Assembly: GCA_964607375.1 (NCBI GenBank)
Contig: CAZSJY010000001.1
Location: 3,267-67,266 of the forward strand
Reading direction: 5' to 3'
DNA: 64,000 nucleotides
Source of the DNA: JACNLC01 sp964607375
GTDB taxonomy: Bacteria; Fidelibacterota; Marinisomatia; SCGC-AAA003-L08; JACNLC01
In this document: positions 47,251 through 54,955 of the stretch, in pieces
Position numbering within the stretch: position 1 is the first letter of the stretch
How the letters are laid out: each line of letters begins with the position of its first letter
Translations under genes and position numbers: made by a program
Notes under the pieces: model-generated
Databases searched by the model: none
What the model saw: the letters and a program-made list of their open reading frames with translations, nothing else
What the model was told of the DNA's origin: nothing

Positions 47251-48951
47251 ATGAAATTTTACATGAAGTTGTTGTTTGTTCTAGCTTTTTCTTTTGTTTA
47301 TACGCAAGATATAGCTGTTAGGGTTGCTGGTGAAAATTATTCATATTCTGATTTTTTCTTAGATTTTCAAAAACCTTTATGGGTGTCCTCGGATAGCGTT
47401 AAAAGAACACAAATGGTTGATGAGTTTGTTGCCACTAGAATTTTTTCTAAAGAAGCTATGAACATTGGATTAGAGAATAATCCTAGTGTTCGTCGTGATA
47501 TTTTAAGCAAAAAATACAAGTTAATTTTAGACGAATCATACGAAGAAATTGCTATTCTTCCTCTGGTTCCTGAAGATTTGTTTGTTTCTGCCAAGAAACA
47601 CTTAAAAAAGGAGCGTTTAGTTAAGCACATACTTTTTGGTTTTTCTGGTTGTCAGCTTCCTGGTAACTTTTCTCGTTCAAAAGATGAGGCGATAGAAAGG
47701 GCATTTCACATTAAACGGTTGTTTTCAGAAGGCAAAAACATCGATTCTTTGGTCTTAGAATACTCAGATGACCCAGGGGCGAAAAACGGAAAACTCGAGC
47801 TTGGTTGGTTTACTTGGGGCAAGTTTAAGGAGCCTTTTCTTGGTGCAGTTTTCGATACAGACATTCACTTTATGTCTGATCCAGTTTTAACAAGTTTTGG
47901 TTATCATCTTGTTTATATTGAAGATGAACGACCATCAATTTATTCTCAGTTGGGTTCTGTTTACGGAAATAGAGCTTCTCAAATGTTATGTAAGAAGTTT
48001 GTTGCTGATGACATTCCCTTCGCAATAGAACAATATGAGTCGGGTCTTTTTTCCAAAAACCGTGTCGTTTTTAGCCCTAATACAATATCATCTATATTTA
48101 ACGAAATAGTAAGGCAGAAAAAGGTTGGAAGTATTTCTGGTAGAACACAACTTGCAACTGCCCTAAATGAGATTGGCGGATTTCCTGTTATTTGTACCAT
48201 AAACGAAATGGGATATGGGCCTAAGTGGTTTGCTGAATGGCTTGTTCGTTTTCCCTACAGCCAGCGACCCGGCATTTCTTCTCCTGAAGACCTTGCTGTT
48301 TTGCTAAAAACTGTCGTTCTTCAGCGCTTGGCTGTGCAGTCTGGTTTAGATGGTGGTTTGTTTAACAAGCCTTTTGTTCTTAATGAATATAAAAAATATG
48401 TTGAAAAAACTCTTTCTGAATCATATGTTGATTATTTAGAATCCTCTATTGTTTATCCTGATAGTGCTATGGTAAAAGCTTACTATAACGATAACAAAGA
48501 GGTGCTCTACAAAAAGGGTGAACAGGTCGTAATTCGAGAGTTGCGAGTAAAATCTAGTGTTGTTGCTGATAGTTTATATTCTTTGTTGTTGTCTGGACAA
48601 GATTTTGTTTCTCTTGCAAAAAATAATAGTTTAACAAACCCCGAAGAGGGCGGAAAAGTTGGTCCTTTCCCTGAGGGTCGTTACAACAAGGTTGGAAGAA
48701 TGGCTTTTAGTTTAGGGTTAAACGAGTTTTGCGAACCTTTTCAAAACTTAAACAGAACATGGTCAATTGTTATGCCTGTTGAACATTTTTCTAATCAATT
48801 TGATTCTTTATCTTCAGTATATGGACAAATCAGCTTAGAAATTCGTGACAACAACAGAGAAAAGATTGTCGACGATGCTTTTGGTCGTCTGAAAGAGAGG
48901 TTCGAAGTCTCTGTTAACAGTTCCTTTTTAGAAATGGAGGAAGATAAATGA
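47251..48951 (+). CDS. Tandem parvulin-domain periplasmic chaperone (SurA/PrsA-like)
   Basis: A 566-residue exported protein with a signal peptide (about 1-19, ending 'FVYTQ'). Two parvulin domains are recognisable. The first, near 125-235, includes 'LVKHILFGFSGCQLPG', 'YSDDPGAKNGKLELGWFTWG' and 'LTSFGYHLVYIED'. The second, near 430-520, includes 'VVIRELRVKSSV', 'LAKNNSLTNPEEGGKVGPFPEGRYN' and 'LNEFCEPFQN'. It likely keeps outer-membrane proteins soluble and isomerises prolines. GGAG precedes the ATG. Its stop overlaps the next parvulin gene by four bases. The first domain resembles the protein at 18679-19953. Confidence 0.88.
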   Translation: MKFYMKLLFVLAFSFVYTQDIAVRVAGENYSYSDFFLDFQKPLWVSSDSVKRTQMVDEFVATRIFSKEAMNIGLENNPSVRRDILSKKYKLILDESYEEIAILPLVPEDLFVSAKKHLKKERLVKHILFGFSGCQLPGNFSRSKDEAIERAFHIKRLFSEGKNIDSLVLEYSDDPGAKNGKLELGWFTWGKFKEPFLGAVFDTDIHFMSDPVLTSFGYHLVYIEDERPSIYSQLGSVYGNRASQMLCKKFVADDIPFAIEQYESGLFSKNRVVFSPNTISSIFNEIVRQKKVGSISGRTQLATALNEIGGFPVICTINEMGYGPKWFAEWLVRFPYSQRPGISSPEDLAVLLKTVVLQRLAVQSGLDGGLFNKPFVLNEYKKYVEKTLSESYVDYLESSIVYPDSAMVKAYYNDNKEVLYKKGEQVVIRELRVKSSVVADSLYSLLLSGQDFVSLAKNNSLTNPEEGGKVGPFPEGRYNKVGRMAFSLGLNEFCEPFQNLNRTWSIVMPVEHFSNQFDSLSSVYGQISLEIRDNNREKIVDDAFGRLKERFEVSVNSSFLEMEEDK

Positions 48952-50213
48952 TGTATCGTTTTTTTTGTTTCCTTCTTTTTTGGTCTACTCTATTTCTTCA
49001 AGATAGTATTGATGGTGTTGTGGCTGTTGTTGGTGAACAGTCAATTTTAAGAAGTACCGTAATACAAAACGCCAAGATGCTTGCTTTGCAGTCTGGTGTA
49101 GATTTTGCGCACAACCCTGAAGAGTTTAGTTTTGTTTTAGATCAGTCTTTAGAGGTTCTAATAAATCAAAATGTTGTTTTTTGTGAAGCTGAAAAAGATA
49201 CCTTAATTGTTATATCTGAAAGTGAGGTATCGTCTGCCCTAGACCGTTATGTAGAAGGATTGGTTTCTGAGCTTGGTTCAGAAGAGCGGCTTGAAGCTGA
49301 GGTTGGAAAATCACTTAGACAATTCCGAAACGAAACGAGAGAGGATATTTACAAAAACCTTTTGTTCGAAAAATACCAACAAAATTTTGTGCAAAATATT
49401 GGTGTTACTAGGTCGGAGGTAGAAAATTTCTATATTGATTTTCAAGACTCTATTCCCCCAAACCCCTCCTCTACCAACTACAGTTTAATAGAGATTCCTG
49501 TTGAGCCTGGTGTTAAGGCTAAAAACTCAACAATTAGCTTTCTATCAGATCTTGTTGACAGTTTGCGTAGTGGTGCTAATTTCGCTGACTTTGCAAGATT
49601 GTATTCAGACGATCTAGGTTCAGCTCAGTCTGGTGGGGAGCTTGGTTATATAAGGCGAGGACTTTTAGTTAAAGAGTTTGAAGAGGTAGCTTTTGGTTTG
49701 GGAATAGACGAAATAAGCGAGCCTTTTAAGTCTCCTTTTGGTTATCATATAGTGCAATTAATAGAACGACATGGAGAAAAAATAAATGTTAGGCACATTC
49801 TTCGAAACATTAGACCCACAGAAGAAGATCGACAAATAGCTCTTGATGAAATTCGTAAAATCTATCATTTTATTAAAGAAAAACCTTCTTCTTTTGATTC
49901 TCTAGCTACTCTTTATTCATTAAAATATGAGAATCTTTCAAGAATATATGGGTGGACTATAGATAACAATATCCATCCTGTAGTTTTGGATAACCTGCAT
50001 GTTTTGTCTCCTAGTACATTGTCTTATCCTTTTGAGTTGGATAATGGTAGTTTTGTTTTGGCTTATGTTTATGACAGAAAAAAGAGCTCTAAGCCTACAT
50101 TAGAAAATTCTTGGGGGTTTATAGAAAATTTGACGTTGCAGCACAAGATTCAAAGTTCATTTAATGATAAAATAAACGAGCTGAAATTGGGGATTTACAT
50201 AAAAGTTTTTTAA
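48948..50213 (+). CDS. SurA-like parvulin chaperone
   Basis: A 421-residue exported protein starting with a short signal peptide. A SurA-type N-terminal segment follows ('DSIDGVVAVVGEQSILRSTVIQNAKMLAL', close to SurA 'DKVAAVVNNGVVLESDV'). A parvulin domain sits near 170-270 ('LYSDDLGSAQSGGELGYIRRGLLVKEFEEVAFGLG', 'SPFGYHIVQLIER') and a C-terminal region carries a partial second parvulin. It likely escorts outer-membrane beta-barrels to BAM. A GGAGG site lies seven bases before the first ATG. It is the last gene of the rpmH-led run. Confidence 0.9.
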   Translation: MMYRFFCFLLFWSTLFLQDSIDGVVAVVGEQSILRSTVIQNAKMLALQSGVDFAHNPEEFSFVLDQSLEVLINQNVVFCEAEKDTLIVISESEVSSALDRYVEGLVSELGSEERLEAEVGKSLRQFRNETREDIYKNLLFEKYQQNFVQNIGVTRSEVENFYIDFQDSIPPNPSSTNYSLIEIPVEPGVKAKNSTISFLSDLVDSLRSGANFADFARLYSDDLGSAQSGGELGYIRRGLLVKEFEEVAFGLGIDEISEPFKSPFGYHIVQLIERHGEKINVRHILRNIRPTEEDRQIALDEIRKIYHFIKEKPSSFDSLATLYSLKYENLSRIYGWTIDNNIHPVVLDNLHVLSPSTLSYPFELDNGSFVLAYVYDRKKSSKPTLENSWGFIENLTLQHKIQSSFNDKINELKLGIYIKVF

Positions 50214-50505
50214 CAATGTAAAGTTGTTGAGGGTTTCTGGTGTTTTATGAGGTTTTTTGATTACTTTGTCCACATAAACAATTGGTTTAAATCTTTTTCC
50301 TAATTCTATGATTTTATATGTTTTTGTTGAGAGATGAGAATGGCTTACCAACACTGTTCTACTTGTAAAATAAAAATAGATTATCTTGTTAAATTATATT
50401 TAATTATTATGTAACTATAATCGCTACTTTTTCGTAATTTACTTGGTTGTTATTTTGTACAAATTGAATTATTTTTAAACACAGCTTTATTCAGGGACAG
50501 TAAAA
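50214..50505. other. Gap before dnaN; origin-region candidate
   Basis: A 292-base, strongly AT-rich gap between two tightly packed plus-strand gene runs; I see no gene in it. One nine-base sequence, TTGTCCACA (50266-50274), differs from the DnaA box TTATCCACA at one position. There is no cluster of such boxes. The dnaN promoter must be here, but I cannot assign its elements. Third-position codon bias changes from T to A across this gap. oriC function is only a possibility. Confidence 0.35.
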
Positions 50506-51621
50506 ATGAAATTTTCGATAAAAAAATATATACTTCAAAGTTCACTCCAAAAATCAAACAAGGTTATTCCAGCACGCTCAACATTGCCAATTTTAAGTTG
50601 CGTGCTTTTTGAAACAGACAACGATTCATTAACCTTAAGAGCAACAGATCTCGAAATAACCCTAATACAACAATTACAAACAGAAAACGCTAAAAAAGGG
50701 AAAATTGCAATTCCAATAAAAGCTATCTTAGAAATAACAAATGAAATGCCAGATGGAATAATAGATTTTGAAATTAGCGACATAGGGAAAGTTAAGATAA
50801 TTAGTGAATACGGAAAATATACGATAATGGGAAAACCAGCCGATGAGTTTCCAAGTATACCGCCAACAGAAAAACCAAACGAGACAACCATTCAGGCAAA
50901 AGAACTTTCTGACATAATTGATAACACCTTATATGCTGTTAGTAAAGATGAAATGAAACCTGCGCTTCAAGGAGTTTTGTTTCAAATAGAAGAAAACTCA
51001 GTGGGGGCAGTTGCAACAGACGGCCACAGACTAGTAAAAATCTTAAAAAACAATACAAAAGTAAAAGGGCAAGCTGGGACAGTTATTATTCCTGCTAAGT
51101 TTTTATCTGTTATTTATCCGCAATTGGATAACGAAAAAGAAGTTACACTTATTGTCGGTGAAAACAATATACAAATATCTTTAAATGGTACAACCGTTAC
51201 TTCAAGAATTATAAAAGAACGTTTTCCTGATTACGAAAGCGTTATTCCAAAGGAAAATGAAAAGAAGATTATCGTAAACAAAGAAGATTTACTACATTCT
51301 GTAAAAAGAGTGTCTATTTTTTCAAACAGATCAACAAAGCAAATTACGTTAAATGTAGAAAAAAATAAAATTCTCGTAACAACTGAAGATCCAGAAAACA
51401 TAACAACAGGAAACGAAGTAATACCATGTACTTATGAAAGCGAAAAGATAAGCATAGGATATAATGCACAATATCTGAAAGAGGTGTTAAATCACCAAAA
51501 AAGCGAGGAACTACAAATTAAACTAAAATCTTCAGTGACTGCAGGGATTATACTTCCCTTAGAAAACACAAAGAACGAAGAGCTAACAACCCTGTTGATG
51601 CCTATTCGTTTAATAGATTAA
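50506..51621 (+). CDS. dnaN: DNA polymerase III beta subunit (sliding clamp)
   Basis: The ring-shaped clamp tethers DNA polymerase III to DNA. The 371-residue length, start 'MKFSIKKYILQSSLQKSNKVIPARSTLPILSCVLFE', 'AVATDGHRLV' and the C-terminal 'LMPIRL' end are diagnostic; three clamp domains of about 120 residues fit. The gene is followed by recF as usual, but dnaA, which normally precedes it, is not here. The coding strand is A-rich. Confidence 0.97.
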   Translation: MKFSIKKYILQSSLQKSNKVIPARSTLPILSCVLFETDNDSLTLRATDLEITLIQQLQTENAKKGKIAIPIKAILEITNEMPDGIIDFEISDIGKVKIISEYGKYTIMGKPADEFPSIPPTEKPNETTIQAKELSDIIDNTLYAVSKDEMKPALQGVLFQIEENSVGAVATDGHRLVKILKNNTKVKGQAGTVIIPAKFLSVIYPQLDNEKEVTLIVGENNIQISLNGTTVTSRIIKERFPDYESVIPKENEKKIIVNKEDLLHSVKRVSIFSNRSTKQITLNVEKNKILVTTEDPENITTGNEVIPCTYESEKISIGYNAQYLKEVLNHQKSEELQIKLKSSVTAGIILPLENTKNEELTTLLMPIRLID

Positions 51622-51633
51622 ACCACCAAGGAA

Positions 51634-52716
51634 ATGCATATTGTTAGTTTAAGTTTGTCAAATATGAGGAATTTTGACAAACTTGTTTGTGAATTTACGA
51701 AAAATGTAAATCTAATTTTTGGAGCGAACGGTAAAGGAAAAACAACTATTTTAGAAGCAATACATATACTATCATTATCGAAGAGCTTCCGCCCAGGGCT
51801 AAAACAAAATATAATAAAGCATGGAGAAAACAAGTTTTCGTTAAGTTCCGAAATCATACACAAAGAAAAAAACAAAACTAATATTTCGTACAGTATCTAT
51901 AAAGATCAAAGAAGAATTAAAATAAACAAAAAACAGATAAATAAACTTTCCGATTTAGTTGGAATTTTTCCAGTTGTAATAATGTCACCAGAAGACTCTG
52001 ACATTATTTCTGGACCACCACAAGCAGGACGAAACTACATAAATAAGTTATTTTCTGTTGTCGATAAACACTATTTACTCACACTTCAAAACTATAAAAA
52101 AGCACTAAAACAAAAGAGGGAAGCGCTTTTTATGAATGAAGATAGCCATATAGAAGCCTGGAATCACCAGATGGCAGTTTATGGCACAAAAATATGGAAA
52201 AAACGAAAAGACTTTCTTCAAATATTTCAAGAGATATTCAAAAAAGTTTGGAGCGAGCTTGAGCCGGAAACCACAGCAGAGATAAAAATAAAATCTCCAT
52301 TAATTTTAGAAGAAAAGGCATTTTTGCAAAACATAAAGAAAACATCCCAAAAAGAAAAAGACAGCAAAAGAGCACTTTTCGGACCACACATCGACAGACT
52401 ACTGTTTGTTTATAAAAACAGCTCCATAAAAGACTTTGGTTCACACGGAGAAAAGAAAATCTACCTATCAGCACTAAAACTAGCCGAGGCTCAGTTTATA
52501 GAAAAACAAACCAAAAAATCTCCAGTAGTTTTAATGGACGACCTATTTGCAAAGTTAGACAAAAAACGAAGTTTAGCGACCTTAAAAATGGCATCAAAAA
52601 ACAACCAAGTTTTTATAACTACGACAGACAGTCAGGCAGGAAAGCTAATCGCTTCAGAAAACAAAAACATAAAATATTATCACCTTGATGGGAAACTTAA
52701 ATGCTACGAAGCATAA
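51634..52716 (+). CDS. recF: DNA replication and repair protein RecF
   Basis: A 360-residue SMC-like ATPase acting with RecO and RecR at single-strand gaps. Walker A GANGKGKTT spans 30-38, the signature motif region contains 'GSHGEKKIYLSALKLAEAQF', and Walker B is 'PVVLMDDLFAKLD'. The usual 'Q-Q' of the signature (SxGQ) reads S-H-G-E. It overlaps the DUF721 gene by 16 bases. Confidence 0.95.
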   Translation: MHIVSLSLSNMRNFDKLVCEFTKNVNLIFGANGKGKTTILEAIHILSLSKSFRPGLKQNIIKHGENKFSLSSEIIHKEKNKTNISYSIYKDQRRIKINKKQINKLSDLVGIFPVVIMSPEDSDIISGPPQAGRNYINKLFSVVDKHYLLTLQNYKKALKQKREALFMNEDSHIEAWNHQMAVYGTKIWKKRKDFLQIFQEIFKKVWSELEPETTAEIKIKSPLILEEKAFLQNIKKTSQKEKDSKRALFGPHIDRLLFVYKNSSIKDFGSHGEKKIYLSALKLAEAQFIEKQTKKSPVVLMDDLFAKLDKKRSLATLKMASKNNQVFITTTDSQAGKLIASENKNIKYYHLDGKLKCYEA

Positions 52717-52979
52717 AAGACTTATTGAACGAATTTGTAAAACAACACCATCTCGATGAAGAAGTGGAACGAAAAGAGCTTGAAGGTGTTTGGAAAAGAG
52801 AGATGGGAATGGCGATTTCCCAAAACACAAAAATTGTGTATTTTGAAAAAGGAGTAATTACGGTAAAAACAAAAACTCCTGTATGGCGAAATGAACTGTC
52901 ACTACAAAAAGTAGAAATTATCAAGAAAGTAAACATCAAATTAAACGATAACAAAGTAAAGGATATTCGATTTATATGA
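52701..52979 (+). CDS. DUF721 (DciA-like) protein
   Basis: A 92-residue protein with the DUF721 layout: an N-terminal helical part ('IKDLLNEFVKQHHLDEEVERKELEGVWKREMGMAISQNT') and a small beta part ('VITVKTKTPVWRNELSLQKVEIIKKVN'). DciA loads the replicative helicase in bacteria that lack DnaC, and DUF721 genes commonly sit between recF and gyrB, as here. It overlaps both neighbours (16 bases with recF, 4 with gyrB). The helicase-loading role is from family knowledge. Confidence 0.85.
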   Translation: MLRSIKDLLNEFVKQHHLDEEVERKELEGVWKREMGMAISQNTKIVYFEKGVITVKTKTPVWRNELSLQKVEIIKKVNIKLNDNKVKDIRFI

Positions 52980-54940
52980 GTAATCTACCAAATACAGAAT
53001 ACGGTGCGGATAAAATAACAGTACTTAAAGGGCTAGAAGCAGTAAGGAAACGACCCGCTATGTACATTGGAGATGTTGGCAAAAGGGGACTTCACCATCT
53101 AGTTTGGGAGGTAGTTGACAACAGTATTGACGAAGCACTCGCAGGGCACTGCAAAACTATTATAGTTTCCATTTTACCAGATGGAGGAATATCAGTAGAA
53201 GATGATGGGCGCGGAATCCCTATTGACATACACAAGGGAGAGAAAAGACCTGCCCTAGAAGTTGTAATGACAGTGCTTCATGCAGGAGGAAAATTCGACA
53301 AAGGGACATATAAGGTTTCTGGTGGACTGCATGGAGTTGGTGTTTCTGTAGTAAACGCACTATCTTCTAAGTGCATAGTCGAGGTTTCAAGAAACAACAA
53401 AATTCACAAACAATCTTATGAGCTTGGTGTAGCAAAAGGTGATCTTACAATTGTAGGAAAAACCCAAAAAACAGGAACAAAAACAACCTTTTACCCCGAC
53501 TTCAACATATTTGAAAAACACAATTATGAGTTCAGTATGATTGATGAAAGATTAAGAGAGCTTGCTTACTTGAATGCAGGTCTTAAAATAGAGCTGAATG
53601 ATTTAAGAACAGAAGAAAAAATCAAAACTACACATACGTATCAAAGTGGATTGTCAGGGTTTGTTAAACATCTTGACATTGGACACACTGCGATCATAGA
53701 AAAACCAATTCACATCCAGAAAGAAAAAGATGAAGTTCCTGTTGAGATAGCATTAAGATACAACGATTCATTTAATGAAAATGTCATATCATTTGTTAAC
53801 AACATTAATACAGTAGAAGGAGGAACACATCTTGTAGGTTTCAGGTCAGCGCTTACAAGATCAATTAATCAGTATGCAACAAAAAATAATATTTTCAAAC
53901 CCATAAAAGGGAAAACATTTACCCTCAGCGGAAACGATGTTCGAGAAGGACTAGTGGCAGTTCTTTCTGTAAAAGTGCAGGAACCACAGTTTGAGGGACA
54001 AACAAAAACTAAATTAGGAAACGGAGAAGTCAAGGGAATTTGCGATTCAATAATAATGGAAGGATTAACGGACTATTTTGAGCAAAATCCTGCAATCGCC
54101 AAAAAAATCATCCTTAAAGCCGAAACAGCAGCAAGAGCAAGGGCAGCAGCAAGAAAAGCGAGAGAACTAGTTAGAAGAAAAAATATTCTTGATGGCATGT
54201 CTGCTCTTCCTGGAAAACTAGCGGATTGTTCAGAAAAATCACCTGAATTGTGTGAATTGTTTTTAGTTGAGGGAGACTCTGCAGGAGGTTCTGCAAAACA
54301 GGGGAGAAATAGAAGATTTCAGGCAATACTACCACTTCGAGGAAAAGTCATAAATGCAGAGAAGGCAAGAATAGATAAACTCTTAAACAACAATGAAATT
54401 CAGACAATAATAACAGCACTAGGTGCTGGTTTTAACGATGATAAATCAGAGGAAACCAATGAAGGTGATTTCAATATCGAAAAGCTTAGATATCATAAAA
54501 TTGTTATTATGACAGATGCAGATGTTGACGGAAGCCATATTCGAACATTACTGTTAACTTTCTTGTACAGAAAAATGCCACAACTTTTCTTTAATGAACA
54601 TATTTACATTGCCCAACCACCACTATATAAACTCTCTATAGGGAAAAAATTCCAATACGCCTATACAGAAGAACAGAAAAATGTGTTTTTAACACGACTT
54701 AATAAAGACAACCCCAATAAAAAAGTAGATATTCAGCGCTATAAGGGTTTAGGGGAAATGAATCCAGAACAATTGTGGACAACCACAATGGACCCAGAAC
54801 GCAGAACCTTGTTGAAAGTGTCTGTGGAAGACACCTATGAAGCAAACTCAATTTTCACAAGATTAATGGGTGACGATGTAGAGGAGCGTCGTAGTTTTAT
54901 AGAAAATAATGCGAGATTTGTAGTAAACTTAGATGTGTAA
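52976..54940 (+). CDS. gyrB: DNA gyrase subunit B
   Basis: ATPase subunit of gyrase. The GHKL ATPase shows 'RKRPAMYIGDVGKRGLHHLVWEVVDNSIDEA' and 'GGLHGVGVSVVNALS'. The Toprim domain shows 'LVEGDSAGGSAKQGRNRRFQAILPLRGK' and 'DADVDGSHIRTLLLTF'. The C-terminus 'RYKGLGEMNPEQLWTTTMDP' is typical. 654 residues means no E. coli-type insert. It pairs with gyrA 15 bases downstream, and its third codon positions are A-rich. Confidence 0.98.
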   Translation: MSNLPNTEYGADKITVLKGLEAVRKRPAMYIGDVGKRGLHHLVWEVVDNSIDEALAGHCKTIIVSILPDGGISVEDDGRGIPIDIHKGEKRPALEVVMTVLHAGGKFDKGTYKVSGGLHGVGVSVVNALSSKCIVEVSRNNKIHKQSYELGVAKGDLTIVGKTQKTGTKTTFYPDFNIFEKHNYEFSMIDERLRELAYLNAGLKIELNDLRTEEKIKTTHTYQSGLSGFVKHLDIGHTAIIEKPIHIQKEKDEVPVEIALRYNDSFNENVISFVNNINTVEGGTHLVGFRSALTRSINQYATKNNIFKPIKGKTFTLSGNDVREGLVAVLSVKVQEPQFEGQTKTKLGNGEVKGICDSIIMEGLTDYFEQNPAIAKKIILKAETAARARAAARKARELVRRKNILDGMSALPGKLADCSEKSPELCELFLVEGDSAGGSAKQGRNRRFQAILPLRGKVINAEKARIDKLLNNNEIQTIITALGAGFNDDKSEETNEGDFNIEKLRYHKIVIMTDADVDGSHIRTLLLTFLYRKMPQLFFNEHIYIAQPPLYKLSIGKKFQYAYTEEQKNVFLTRLNKDNPNKKVDIQRYKGLGEMNPEQLWTTTMDPERRTLLKVSVEDTYEANSIFTRLMGDDVEERRSFIENNARFVVNLDV

Positions 54941-54955
54941 TTAAAAGGAATTGAA

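Noticed and set aside
50390..50440. ATTATGTAACT in the dnaN gap, reminiscent of a dif (XerCD) right arm.
   Set aside because: The left arm and correct six-base spacing are missing on either strand.
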